A stretch of 64,000 bases of DNA from NCBI GenBank assembly GCA_016858145.1, contig JAEHOE010000011.1:434001-498000 (forward strand), given 5' to 3'. How positions within the stretch are numbered: position 1 is the first letter of the stretch; the number at the start of each line of letters is the position of its first letter. Below, piece by piece: positions 34,860 through 46,900 of the stretch. Position numbers and translations under genes: made by a program. A model generated the notes under the pieces. The model was not told the DNA's origin and ran no database searches. It saw only the letters and a list, made by a program, of their open reading frames with translations. Source of the stretch: Edaphochlamys debaryana. Lineage: Eukaryota; Chlorophyta; Chlorophyceae; Chlamydomonadales.

Positions 34860-37800
34860 ATGGAGTACGAGCCGGCGGAGTATCAGAAGCTTCAGCTCCG
34901 AAGCTATGCGCCGCGCAGCATCCGCGAGACTGCGGAGGGGAAATACTGGCGTCGCTTCAAGGCGCCCGTTATAGCAAAGCAGGTGAGCGTGAGGTCCCGG
35001 CCGAGGGTTGGGCCGCCCGAACCGCCGCCGGCCGGTTCCATGTTTCGCCGCGCGAGCTCACGCCGCCTCGCCAAACCTTCCCCCTTGCTATCTTCAACCT
35101 GTTTCTCGCAGTTTGGCGCGGTCAGCCACATCGACTTCTGCCAACAGTACCCCTATAACCTGGCCATCACCGCATCCACACGGGTGCGTCCCCCCGGCAC
35201 CCGGGACCGCTCCTATCGGGGCCCGCACTTTCCCCCAACCTCGCTGGGCCCAGCTCGCCCGGCCTTGGTTACTGCACGCGTGGACTGCCCACGCGGGACA
35301 CCATAGCCCCACGCCAGGGGACTGCTAAGGGGACTGCCGCGATGACCCTGCCACGGCAGTGCCGCCCCCGCCCTGCCCTCTTCCTCACTTTTCTTTCTGT
35401 TCGGGCTGCAGGTCATCATCTGACCTCATCATCATCATCTGACCTGGATCCTGCCCTGTTCCCCCCCTCGCTGCAGGTCATCATCTACAACGGCCTGGCC
35501 CCCGCGGTGGTGGGTCGCACCATCAGCCGCTTCAAGGACATTGCCTACAGGTGGGGGGCGGGGTAGGGTGGTAGGTGGGGAGAGCGAGGGAGCGGGGTTG
35601 GGGTGCGGGGGAGTGGGGCGGGGGGGGGGAGGTGTCTTGGGGTGTTCGGGATTGGGGGAGTACCGAGGTACCGTGGTCTGAAGCGGACGCCTGAGTCCCG
35701 GCAAATGCACAGAAGAGGTGGTAACGAGCTGGGGCGGGGCCGGGGACAGAGGGGGCGGGTGTATCGCCCTCCTTGGGGGGACGGTGGGGGGGCCGGCGAG
35801 GGGGAAGGCGGGGTGCCCGGCGCTCCCTGCTGACTGGAATGCCCCCCCCCCCTCCCCTCACCGTCGTCACCCTTCCCCTCCCTCCCCTCAGCGGCTGCTT
35901 CCGCTCCGATGGGCGGCTGGTGTGCGCTGGAGGGCAGGACGGCATCGTGCAGGTGGGGGGGGCGGGGGGGAGGGGGGTGATTTGGGGGGGGGCAGGGGGA
36001 GGGGTGGGAAGCGGGGAAGGGGAGGTAGAGAGCGAAGGGAGGGAAGGGGGGCAGGACAACAACGTGCAAGTGGGCGGGGGGAGGGAGAGTCAAGGGGGAA
36101 CGGAGGAGGGGGACAAGGGGGGAACGGAGGAGGGGAAGGGACGGAGGCAGGGAGAGGGCGAGGTTGAGGGGAGGGAGGCAGGGCGGCATTGTGCAGGTGC
36201 CGTGGGGTGGGCGGAGAAGGACGGGGAGGGGCGGAGGGTTGAGGGGGCGAGGGAAGGGCGGAGAGCGAGGGAGGAGGAGGAAGGCGGGGAGTCACCCAGG
36301 TGCGAAGGGGCAACGCAGGGCGAGGGAGAGGGTACAGGAGTGGAGAGGGGTTGGGAAAGGTTGTCCCAACGCCCCTCCTCTCGCCCCACTTACGCCCCCC
36401 CCCCTCTTCCCTCCCCCCCAGGTGTTCGACGCCAACAGCCGCTCCGTGCTGCGCCAGTTCAAGGCGCACAAGCGGCCCACGCGGGTGGCGCGCTGGGGGG
36501 CGGACCGCCTGCACGTGCTCAGCGGCAGCGACGACGTGACGGTCAGGTGGGTGCAGGAGCGGGCTCGGGGACGTACGGCAGTGTACGGCACTGTACGACA
36601 GTGTACGGCACCGTACGGCGGTGGGGGAGCTGACGCCGGGGGATGGCGGGGGGCGCGAGGGGTGGGTGGGTGCTGTTTGAGGTCGGGCCAGGAGCTGGGA
36701 GAACGAGCTGGGGAGCGGTTGAAGTGGTGAGGTTCATGGGTGAAGTGGGTAGGGGTGGGAACGGACGGGAACAGTCTTCGTCAGACTTATCCCCTCCCCC
36801 TCCCTGGCCCCATCCGTCCCTCTTCCAGGTGGTGGGACGTGACCTCCGGCTCCCAGGTGAGGGGCGGGGCTCCGCCTGGACGGGCACTCGGACCATGTGC
36901 ACGCCCATACACACACGTTTCCCCCGCCCTCCCCCCTCTTTCCCCCCTGACCCCCCCTTCCCCTCCCCCTCTGGCCCCCAGGTCCTCCGCCTGGACGGGC
37001 ACTCGGACTACGTCCGCGCCGCCGCCGCCTCGCCCGCCTCGCCCGACACGTGGGCCACGGGCGGGTACGACCACACCGTACGGCTGTGGGACGTGCGTAC
37101 GGGGGGCGCCGTCACGTGCCTAGACCACGGGGCGCCCGTTGAGGACGTGGCCTTCTTCCCCGCGGGTGAGGGGACAGAGCGGGGGAGGGGGGATGGAGGG
37201 GGGACTGGAGGGAGAACAGGAGGAGATAGCGGGTGGAAGAGACTCAACAGGGGGGGGGGGCATGCTTGGTAGTCCCGAGCACGGCCGAAAGGCCAAGTTG
37301 CGATGGCTGAGCCGGCATGTCCCCTTTGCGGTGTGACACCAAGCTCTCAACCCCGACCCCAACCCCTCCACCTCCCAGGCTCCCTGGCCGTGTCCGCCGG
37401 CGGCAACTACCTGTGCGTGTGGGACCTGGTGGGCGGAGGCCGACTGCTCAAGCGCCTCTCCAACTTCCAGAAAACGGTCACGTGCGTACGGCTCAGCCCG
37501 CTGGCGGGGCCCGACTCGGCGGCGGCGCCGCGCATGCTGGCGGGCTCGCTGGACGGCCACGTCAAGGTGGGCGGCGGTTGGCGGCGGTTGGCGGTTCTGG
37601 TGGTTAGGCTTACAAGCGGGATCTGGACGGGGGCTACGTGAATCGGGCCGGGCCGCCGGCCAGAACAGCGAGGGGGTCTAGCCCATGACCAGGCCCCTTC
37701 CGCCTACCAGCCCTTGCCCATTTCCCCGGCCTCACGTCAATTCCCTTCCCCCTTCAGGTCTTCGAGCTGGACTCTTTCCGTGTCACCCACGCCACCAAGT

Positions 37801-39539
37801 ACCCCTCCCCCGTCATGTCGCTGGGCATCTCCCCCGACTGCCGACTGCTGGCGGTGGGCATGGCCGACTCGACGCTCTCGGTGCGTGTCTGCGGGATGGC
37901 GGGGCGAGGGGGCGTGGTTTCGCGCACGTAGGCATGCCAGGCCCAGGCATGCAGGGCTGTGGATTGCGGCTTGCGGAGCTGGCTGGTAGCCGTGTCGGGC
38001 CAGACGTGTGGTCTTTGGGGGGCGCCGTGTGCGAGACTGTGACCCTTCCACCCGGCCTGCAGGTCCGCAAGCACGACCGGCCCAAGCAGCCGCAGGGGGC
38101 GGCGGCGCAGGGGCTGCCGGAGCCCAAGCGCAAGTGAGCGGGGGCGGGACGGGGGTGGGGGCTGGGGGCGTGGGTCGTAGATTTGGGGGCAGGGCAGGCA
38201 CCCGGGGGGGGGCTGTAGCTGGGAGAGGGGCGGTCGCTCCTTAACGGCGGCCCCTGGGCCTCTCCAGGGGCGGCAGAGGGCCTGGAGCGGCAGGGTGGGG
38301 GATGGGGGCGCCTATAGTTCCTGCCCCCGCTCATTCCCACCCCACTCCACCCCACCCCACCCCCACCTCCACCGCCCGCCCCCAGGTGGCAGCCCCGCCT
38401 CACGGCCGCCAACTACCGCTACTACATCCGGGGGCAGAGCACCAAGGCCGCAGCCACGGACTTCCGCGTGCGTAGGCAGCGCCAGGCCAAGCTGCGGCCG
38501 TACGACAAGATGCTGAGGCAGTTCAGGTGCGGCCCACGTGGGCAGCGTACGACAGTCGAGCACGTGCTCGGGGCCGGAGCCGTTCGGCTCTGGTCTGCAC
38601 TGGCCGTTATACACTGGCCCGTTGCCATTTCTGTACTTCAAGGGGCTTCGCAGGGGTTCATTCGCCGCCCCTGGAGCTCCAGTGCTCCACCCCCTGAACG
38701 CTTTCCACCACCCTATGAGCCCTATCTCCTGGACCCTAAACGCCTCCCCCCTTGCCTTCCCCCCCCCCCCCTAACCTTCCCCCCCTGACAGGTACCGGGA
38801 CGCCCTGGACGCGGCCCTGGCCGTACGGCAGCCCGAGGTGGTGGCCTCCGTACTGGAGGAGCTGGCGGCGCGGGGGGGCCTGGGGCCGGCGCTGGGTGGC
38901 CGGGACGCGCCCTCGCTGCTGCCCCTGGTCAAGCACCTGACCAAGCACGTGACCGAGCCGCGGTGGGGAGGGTGCCTGGGGAATGGGGCCAGCGGCGTCG
39001 AGGTTGAGCTAAGCGGGGGCCAAGCTCCTCTTGCGGCCGCGCACGCCCGCGCCTTCCTATCCCGCTCAGCCCAACCGCCCCACCACGCTCAATCATCCGT
39101 AAGGCCTTATCCCCCCCCATGTAACCCCCCTCCCCCCCTCCCCATCCCACCCCCGCAGCTACACGCGCCTTCTTGCGGCCGTGGGGCACCGGCTGCTGGA
39201 CGCCTACGCACCCGTGGTGGGGGCCTGCGCCGAGGTGGACGCGGCGCTGGGGGCGCTGGCGGACAGGCTGGCGGAGGAGCTCAAGCTGCAGGTGGGGGGG
39301 GGGGGGGCGTGCTGCGTGCTGTGATGTGATGTGCGCTGTGCCCTGGCGTGCTTGGCTGGGCGAAGTCGGCTTGGGGACTGGCTTTTGGAATTCCCAGCTC
39401 CGCCCTGCCCCCCTGACTCCTGATCCCTCTCCCCTCCACCCCTTCAACCCCTCCACCCCCTCAGGCCAGCCTCACACAGCTGGCAGGAGCCCTCGAGCCC
39501 CTGCTGGCAGCCTCCCTGGCGGCGAGCCTGCCCGCGTGA
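34860..39539 (+). CDS. UTP15: UTP15, WD40 subunit of the small-subunit processome
   Basis: U3 snoRNP-associated protein UTP15, which acts in the nucleolus in 18S rRNA precursor processing and rDNA transcription. ATG at 34860 (MEYEPAEYQKLQLRSYAPRS). Exons then encode WD40 blades: FGAVSHIDFCQQYPYNLAIT, VVGRTISRFKDIAYS, the segment ending VCAGGQDGIVQ, VLRQFKAHKRPTRVARW, LRLDGHSDYVRAAA, ATGGYDHTVRLWDVR, NYLCVWDLVGGGRLL, and VFELDSFRVTHATKYPSP with the following blade. The C-terminal UTP15 domain follows: YYIRGQSTKAAATDF, FRYRDALDAALAVRQPEVV, LEELAARGGLGPALGGRD and a YTRLL helix. The stop is at 39537-39539. The arrangement and the C-terminal domain identify UTP15 rather than a generic WD40 protein. 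Two of its introns carry shadow copies of exon edges. Confidence 0.95.
35405..35486 (+). repeat. Duplicated acceptor and exon start in UTP15
   Basis: The 17 bases gctgcaggtcatcatct, which contain the acceptor and first bases of an exon, occur at 35405-35421 and again at the authentic site 35470-35486, 65 bp apart. The upstream copy is followed at once by TGA, so its use would end the protein after VII. It is a decoy acceptor. Confidence 0.75.
36580..36622. repeat. Tandem GTACGGCA-type repeat in a UTP15 intron
   Basis: About five imperfect copies of a 10-11 base unit, gtacggca plus two or three bases. The same core recurs across the window. Confidence 0.6.
36870..37015 (+). repeat. Shadow copy of a UTP15 exon start at the 5' end of its own intron
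   Basis: Intronic 36870-36892 equals exonic 36985-37007 over 23 bases (ctccgcctggacgggcactc and on), with partial similarity for eight bases more; the offset is 115 bp. The copy starts a few bases after the donor of intron 36857-36981. Both copies are preceded by a cccaggt, as expected if the intron arose by tandem duplication of an AGGT-containing exon segment. Confidence 0.8.
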
Positions 39540-41537
39540 GCTGCCGTACTGTCGTACCACACCACTGGCTGCCGGGCGGCGCTGTACGGACGCCGACCGA
39601 TAACGCGCGGTGCTGGGCTGTGCGGGGCTTCAGGGGCGGGGGGGTTTGTCAAGTGCCGCTGGGAATAGGCGCAGCAGGCAGACGTGTTTGGCGGAAGGGA
39701 GGTCGGCGATAAGGGAGGGACAGGCGGAAGAGTCTGAGTTTGGTCGGGGATTACAACTACAGGGATGGGGAGGAGCGCAGCTGGAAAGCCGCCGACTGGC
39801 CCTGTCCTGGGTCGTGAGAGATGGGGCTCACGAGAGGCCGGTGGCGGCGGAGGAGGCGGAGGCGGAGGTGACGGAGGCTGTGTGTGCGGGGTAGAGGAGC
39901 GGCGGGCACACTGCTGGCCGGAGGGGAGTGAGCTGGCATGGACGAGGCTGGGGTTGAGGGGGGTATTGGCTGGCTGGGTAGGGACTGATGGGTAGGGCCT
40001 GGTTCCGCCAAGCACTTTGCAGGGCCAGTGAGGAGGGACGGACGCAAAGGCTGTGGTTTGTCGAGGGGGCCAGGGGGCAGACGCGCGTGCAGGCTTGCAG
40101 GCTTTGGGCTTGAGAGGCGCGAGGGCGGGTGGCGCTGCGGGTCAGCGATTGTGGGGGAGGAGGGCTGCGGTTGTGGGAAGGGGAAATGCGGCGCAAGGAC
40201 TGCAGGAGGATACAGAAGCGTGCGAGGAGGGAGGGGGGACGAGGAGCAATCTTTCCTGATGCGGGCTGCGGAGGGCCTGGAACGGTTGTGGGTTCCTCAC
40301 TTGAGGTGTTGGGGAGCAGGCTGCTGAGCTCTTCGTCCATGCCGTGTAGCCGCTGCCGTAGCCGAGACTTCTTCAACACCCGTAGAGATGAGACAGACCC
40401 GCCAATTGCATGGGCGGCCATAGTAGGCAAATGTCTTTTGAACGCCTAGCCGGGCTAGTCCCCAATCCCCATGCTCCGGCCCCCACAAGCATCTCACCCT
40501 GCATCCCAGCTCCCACCCATCCGCTATTGGCCCAGCGCTCTTTCCCGCGCATAAGTACTTCAGCGCCCAGACTGCAATCCCGTTCACTTATCCAGCCCCC
40601 TCAGTCCCCCAGTCCCCCAGTCTCGAGTCCCCAGCTGCTCCCACAGGTCGTCTCCTTGCGTAGTCTGCGGCGCACGCCCTACGCCATACCACAACCAAGC
40701 GCTTCGCTTCGTTGATGTTCTTCTGTCCCCAGCTGCTGTCCCTGCGCCCCGACTCCCTAGGCCCCCGAGGCCTGAGTCCCGAGAGTTGAAGCCACAACCA
40801 GGGCAGCCGGGCAGGTAGCCTGGGGCCAGAAGACATCAACGAAGCGAAGAGCTTGGTCGTGGGGCTTAGGAATGACGCGTTACAGGGTCATTCCTAGCCC
40901 GGTTAAGGCCAGCGGCTCCGGGGCAGGGGCTCTGAAGAGGGCGTTTCGTATGCCCTCGTGCGGCACAAGGGCATGGGAAGTCCGCGCTCTGCGGAGACGC
41001 CTGTGTGGGCAAGGTATAGCGATGTTAATGCGACCGAGAACGGATAGGCGGCACAAGTGGCATAGGAGCTTAAAGGGCGTGGACTCTGGGGCCATCGAAG
41101 CCGCGGGGGAACGGGGGGAAAGGGGGGTGGCACGCAGCGCACCTGCCCCGGACCTGCCGCAGGCCATAACGCTGTATCTAGCGACGCGCGTGCCAAGTGT
41201 GCAAAGTGCTATCACACACCTGTGGGCAGGGGCCCAGCATGTATCCGGCGAGGTGTGGACCGCGCGGTAAATCGCGCTCCTGGTCCCGGTCTGGCGGGTT
41301 TCGAAGCGCGGCGGACGTCTCCGCCATTACAGTGTTTCGACTGCACTACTCACACCACAGGTAGCTTGCCGCTGCCTGCACCTACGCTGTGCGTGGGGAC
41401 TCACGACTTTCAAAGAGGAAGGATCGGCAAGGCGAGACGCACGCTCCCTTCACCCGGTCACCACCGAAGCACCACACGCCTTGATTAGACACCACAGAGC
41501 TTGAGTAGCGGCTGAGGGCTGCTTCAGCTGAGCCACA
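39540..41537. other. Intergenic region with a long inverted repeat
   Basis: About 2 kb between UTP15 and VAP. Apart from the inverted repeat at 40687-40863 I see only weak, low-complexity open frames on both strands and nothing with a recognisable domain. The last part must contain the VAP promoter. Confidence 0.45.
40687..40863. repeat. Long imperfect inverted repeat (possible MITE or hairpin RNA)
   Basis: Left arm about 40687-40744 and right arm about 40811-40863 are reverse complements over about 50 bases with scattered mismatches and small gaps. The core ttcgcttcgttgatg pairs perfectly. The loop is about 65 bases. Transcription of either strand would give a stem-loop of miRNA-precursor size. 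It could instead be a small foldback element. Confidence 0.7.
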
Positions 41538-42516
41538 ATGGACGTGGAAGTCTCTCCCCAGGACCTGCGCTTCCGGTTCCAGCTCAACAAGCAGCTCCTA
41601 GCGACTATCACGGTGAACAACCCCAACGCTCAGCGCGTGGCGTTCAAGATCAAGACGACCGCGCCAAAGAAGTATGTTGTCCGGCCCAGCTCTGGTGTGG
41701 TGGAGCCGCACTCCAACGTGAGCGTGCAGGTCATCATGCAGGTGAGCAGGGAAGGGAGGAGGGGTCTGGGGCCGGACGCTGACCGCCCGATTGTGGACCG
41801 CCGCTCTCGCGTGAAGCCCGGGACAGGCCTAGCACCGGGCCCGACAAGTGCATGTTTATGGAGCGACCTTGATCGTTTGGGGGAGGGTTACGGAAGCTGT
41901 GTTGCACGGCTTCAGCGTGGTGTTTGCGCGGGCCCTGTCGCAGGCGCAAAAGGAGTACGCGCCGGAGTTTGCGAACTGCAAGGATAAGTTCATGGTCCAG
42001 ACAACGGCGCTCAGCGAGACGGAGCAGATTGAGAAGGAGACGTTCAACAAGGACTTGCGCAAGGACCTGAAGGAGTATCGCCTTCGCGTGACGATCGAGG
42101 GCCCCGCTGCCCCGCCCTCGCCGGTCCCGGAAGCCAACGAGGCCGACGACGAGGGCGCTACGGCCCGTTTCCACCCCGCGGCGGGCGGCGTCGCATCGCC
42201 CACGGCCGCGCCCACGGGCGTGGCCGCGGCCGTGGTCGTTCCCAGCGACGCCGGGCCCGGGGAGAACCGCCTCCGCAGCGCGCTCGACGACCTCACGAAC
42301 GCCACCTCGCAGAACCAGCAGCTCAAATCCCAGGTCGACAAGCTGCAGCGCGAGCGCGACGACCTGCGGCGGCAGCTGGACGTCTACCACCTGCAGGCGG
42401 GGGCCAAGTCGACCGGCGCCGCGCCGGCCACGGCCGCCAAGGGCGGCATCCCCATGCTCTACCTCCTGCTCGCAGCCATCATCGCCTTTGCCCTCGGCCA
42501 CTTCCTCCGGTTCTGA
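41538..42516 (+). CDS. VAP27: VAP/VAP27, tail-anchored ER contact-site protein
   Basis: Vesicle-associated membrane protein-associated protein, an ER receptor for FFAT-motif lipid transfer proteins at membrane contact sites. Two exons, 41538-41741 and 41944-42516, joined in phase 0, give 258 residues. An MSP domain occupies about residues 4-125: LRFRFQLNKQLLATITVNNP, AFKIKTTAPKKYVVRPSSGV, then QKEYAPEFANCKDKFMVQ across the junction. Next is an Ala/Pro-rich linker, a coiled coil (LDDLTNATSQNQQLKSQVDK and on) and a C-terminal membrane anchor (PMLYLLLAAIIAFALGHF) with only three residues after it. The domain order and length are typical of plant and algal VAPs. The start context is good (cacaATGg). 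Confidence 0.95.
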
Positions 42517-43923
42517 GCGGGCGGACAGTGTGCTGTGGTTGGGCGGGCTGGGGCTACAGCTGCCGAGCGACGGACGGCGGCTGGCGTAACGTGGTGTGGC
42601 GGGGAGCAATGGCAGCGGCGGGGTGGACTGAAACCTGATCCTTGCGCTGAAAGCAGTGGCAGTACCTAGCGGTGGCGTCCGTACCCATGCTGCGGCTCCG
42701 AGGAGGCCCATGGACGTGGCCCCATGCTGGAGGCGTGGGCTCAGCTGCATAGCACAGCGTTAGGGTGGAGGTGCGGAGAGCGGGCGTTGCTGACCGATTG
42801 ACGGGTGTGCACACGTGAGGGCCGTGGTGCGTACGGGAGGGTGGGCTGGGGTGGCGGGCTGGAATGCATTGAATAGGTGGGGTCATGGGAGGGGTTGGGG
42901 AAGTTCGGGATTGGTCCAGGGACACGAGAGCTGGGGCGTACTCAAGGTGGATGCCGGGTGAGTGCTCTTGTTGGAAGGGCGCTCTCGAGGTTGACACATT
43001 GCGCGTCTCCTAAAACCGCGAGCACCTAAGAAGCTCCGGGCTGGGGTTAGGCATGTCGGCGGAGCGGCGGGCGTCTGTCTTGCACGGCGCACGCGTCATT
43101 ACGCCAGCGCCGTGGTTCCGCATGGTTTCGGGGTGCACAGAGAGCTGGTAGATATGTCTGTGGGTAAGCGTGGTTTCCAACATTATCGGGCTGCCGCTTC
43201 TATGCTGCAAGCAGGGTTGATTTGCTTTGGGCCTCGGCTCTGGGGGTTGTGGGCGAGGACGGGCGGTCGGGACTGGGGGCACGAGGGCGAGGCCTGCCCG
43301 GCTGGCTGAGACGGCAGGGCAACGCGCGTGAGGGCTCAAGTTGTTTGGGTAATCAAGGGTCGGACCAGGCGAGGGGTGAGTGCAGGGGGCCTGTGGAGCG
43401 GGGGCGAGAAGTGTCAAGGCTGTGAGCCGCTGGGGGCTGGCCGCAGGGTGTAAAGGGCGTTGCTCTCACGGTGGAGGTCCTTGAGCCTCACGCTTTCCAT
43501 CATGGTCCGGAATCACGGCCACAGGCGGGGGCCAGCCCCGCCTGCCAAGATCGAAGCCGACCAGCATCTGCCACGGCCGTCGAGTAGTCCCATACCACAC
43601 GCCAGCATGGAACGCCCTGCCTCAAATGACATGGAGCCCTCACTGCATCCCACCAAGCCCTGCATGGAAGCCACAGCCCTCTGCGCCTGGTCCCATGCAC
43701 TGCCGTTGTCTCTCTTTCCTCATGCACGCTCCCTCAATGCCCCGACACCTGGCCGAGTGGACCCTCCAACGCGCCAGCAATGTCCAGATGCCTGAATGCC
43801 ATGCCTTTCGAGGATTCGAGCCCTCACTTTACTCCCTCATGGCTTATGTCTACAAGCCCCCGGCTCCAAGCCCCACGCCAGAAGGCCCCCCAATGGTCAA
43901 GGCCCCAGGGCACAGCCGCAGGC
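42517..43923. other. Intergenic region between convergent VAP and ADP-ribosylglycohydrolase-like genes
   Basis: About 1.4 kb holding the 3' UTRs of both genes. I see no convincing exon, RNA gene or mobile element. Confidence 0.5.
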
Positions 43924-46900
43924 TCACTCCGCGCGGGCCCGTGCCGCCAGGATCGCCCCCGCCCACGCGGTCACCTGCTCCGCCGCACCGTACCGCGCGA
44001 TCCAGCTCTGCGGCAGCGCCACCAACGCCCCCGCCACCCCCTCCTTCTCCCCCTCCTTCTGTGCCCCCTCCTCCCCCTCCGAGTGTGAGGGAGCGCACAG
44101 CGCCCCCAGGCAGGCGCCCACGTAGGCGGCCCGGGAGGCGCAGCAGCCGCCCTCGCGGATGGCCAGGCGCACGCCCTCCACATAGGCGGCGGGCGGCAGG
44201 CGGGCCTGGGCCTGGGCCTGGGCGTGGTGGTGCTCGACGTACAGGACCACCTGTGCACGCAAAAGGGAGTAGGTTTGGATGTGAAGGGGGAAGTGTAGAG
44301 CTGGAGCGGGCACTTGCTCAAACCACCGGCTTACACCCGCACCGAAACAGGCGGTACCGGTATCCCACAACCCTGCGCCCCCCTCCCCATCCGCCCCTTC
44401 ATCACCACCTGCAGCGGCGTCTGCAGGGCGTTGGGCATGTGGCAGTTGCGCCCCCGCTATCTCCCGCGTGCCCGCGTGCCCATACACACGCCTTGTAGCC
44501 TCCCCCCTCCCCCCGTCCCCCCCCCCCACCTGCAGCGGCGTCTGCAGGGCGTTGGGCATGTGGCAGTTGCGCCCCAGCTTGGCCACGGCCTCGGGCACGG
44601 GGGTGGCGGCCAGGGCCAGGCAGGAGCGCAGGTGGGCGGCCAGCTCGGGGGCCAGGGGGCCGCAGCGGGCGGCCAGGGGGCCTGGGGCAAAGACACACGC
44701 GTGATGGGGAGGGCAGCGGAGGGAGAGGAGGGGCTTCAGCGGGGCGGAGGACCTGAGAGACCAGCCGTCTGCACGACAGCGGACAACGTTGCATGCACAA
44801 GAGACCAGGAGTAGGATATTCAGTGGTCACAACTGAAGAGGGTGGCAAGAGGGTGGCAACCTGATTCATTTGACGAGCAGTGGGTGCCGTGCATGCAAGG
44901 GCCCCCGGCGCACCTGCGCCCGACTCCAGCGCCGCCGCCGCCCCCTCCACGGCCGCCGCCGCGGTGCCGCCCCTCAGCAGGGAGTCCAGCACCGCAGCGC
45001 CGGCGCAGGCCCACGCCACCGCAGCGTCCTGTGGTACGGGCGGGGGAGGACGGGGTTGGGGCACATGGGGGGCAAGGGCAGGGCTCGGGCTCGGTCGGGC
45101 CTGCCTGGCTCACGAGTCACGACTACCGCTCCTTACGCAGCGGGCTGACGCTTGCTCGCGCTTGCAGCGTGATATGCGCCATTTGCGATCTGTTCTGCCA
45201 ACTTCCTGGGCTCACTTTTGCTCGCCATCTAACGAGCAACCACGTTTGGCAGCGAGGAACCTCGCTCGCTCGCGCTCACCGTATTCTGCGTCACCCGCGT
45301 TGCCAGCTCCACGCACTCGAGAAGGTCCGACACCTCCTCCTCTTCCGCTCCCTCCCCCGAGCCAGAGCCCGACACAGAGGGAGCGCCAGCGTCAGCGTCC
45401 GCGGCGGTTGCCGTTGAAGAGTTTGTGGCGGTTGCGGCGGTTGCGGCGGTTGGGGCGGGTGCGGCCCCGAACGCGGCGACCAGGGGCGCGAGGCGCGCGA
45501 TGGCGTTGGCCTGAGCGTCGTTGGCTCCAGAGAGGGGCGGGGGCATGGCGCGGGCGTAGTTGCGTAGGAAGCCCTGGGGGGGGCGGATGGGGGGTTCCAG
45601 GGGGCAGTGAGGGGGGTTTGAGGGGGCACGTGTGCCATGTATGGCTGGACGTGTGACAGAGCTGCTTGCGGATGTGTGGGCGCGCGGACGCCACCCCTGC
45701 ATGAAACCCCCTCAAGATTTCTCATACCGGGCATCATGATCAGCAGCCAGCACTCACATGTACAAATATCCCCTTCCAACTCAAGAGCGCCTGCCCACAA
45801 CCCACTCGCCTTTGTGGACACGTCCCGGTAGCCATCGAAGCCGCTGTCCGGCCCAAAGGCGGCCTCGAAGGTGTCGGCGTAGGCCCCCGCGTGCAGCCCC
45901 CCCTGCTCCGCCAGCGACCGCAGGAGGGCCAGGGTCTGTTCCCCGTAGGGCGAGTTGCGGCCCGAGGCGTAGGAGTAGAAGGGGGAGCGGGGCGGGTCCA
46001 GGAACTCGAGGCCGAAGTCGGAGGGGTGGGCGGGGGCCGAGGTGGAGGCGGCGGCGGCCTGGGAGGGAGGAAGGAGGGAGGGGGAAAGGGAGGTCGGGGG
46101 CCGAGGGGAAACGTCGTGTCCTTGGGGGCCGGGTCGCAAAGGGCCTGGAACCAACAAGGGCATCTCCTCAGCCCCTTCAGAATAGAGCATGCAGGGGGCC
46201 AAACCAACCAATCGACCCAATCCTCCATCCCTCGGCACTGGAATTTACTACTGTAACCCACCTCTGCCCGCCGCTCCGCCTCCAGCACCTCCAGCTGGGA
46301 CAGGTCGTACACCCAGTGCACCCCCATGGCCGCCGCGTCAGCAACCGCCGAGCCAACCACAGCCGCCGCCGCGCGCGCCGCCGCCGCCGCCGCCGCGCCG
46401 CCCGGCCCCTGGGCCCAGGGCGCCGCCGGGTGGAGGCGGGAGTAGGGCTCCAGTGAGTCCATGTCCAGGTTGCAGAGGGAGGCCTCGGCGGGGTCCTGAA
46501 AGGGGGGAGGGGGAGGCGGGGGTTGGAGGGTGGGGAGTTGGGTTAGGGGAGGGCAGGAATGCGGGACGGAGAGGCCAGGGCGACTGCGCTGCAGACCCGT
46601 CCACCAAGATTTCTTTTGGATGAGCCGAGGCAATTCAGGTGCTAGGGCGCGAGCGCTGGCTTGCGGGGCTACTGCACAGGAACTACGCCAGGAGCCACGA
46701 GCGTCAGTCGCCGCCCTCCCCACGTGCCCACGTGCTGCCGTACCTGTGCGGCGTCGTCGTCGCCCAGCACGCACGCCACGCAGCCCACCCTGCGGGGGAG
46801 GCGGAGGGGGCACAGGCACAAGCGAAGGCGCAAACGCGTTGGCTCCAGGCTGGGGATTTGTGCGCTGATCCCGGACGGCAGGGGAGGTCGGGGGCCCGCA

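Noticed and set aside
39828..40430. Minus-strand 200-codon frame rich in Ser/Pro
   Set aside because: No recognisable domain, Pro/Ser low complexity throughout, no support for expression.
43806..43825. ggattcgagccc resembling a tRNA T arm
   Set aside because: No matching anticodon or acceptor stems on either strand.
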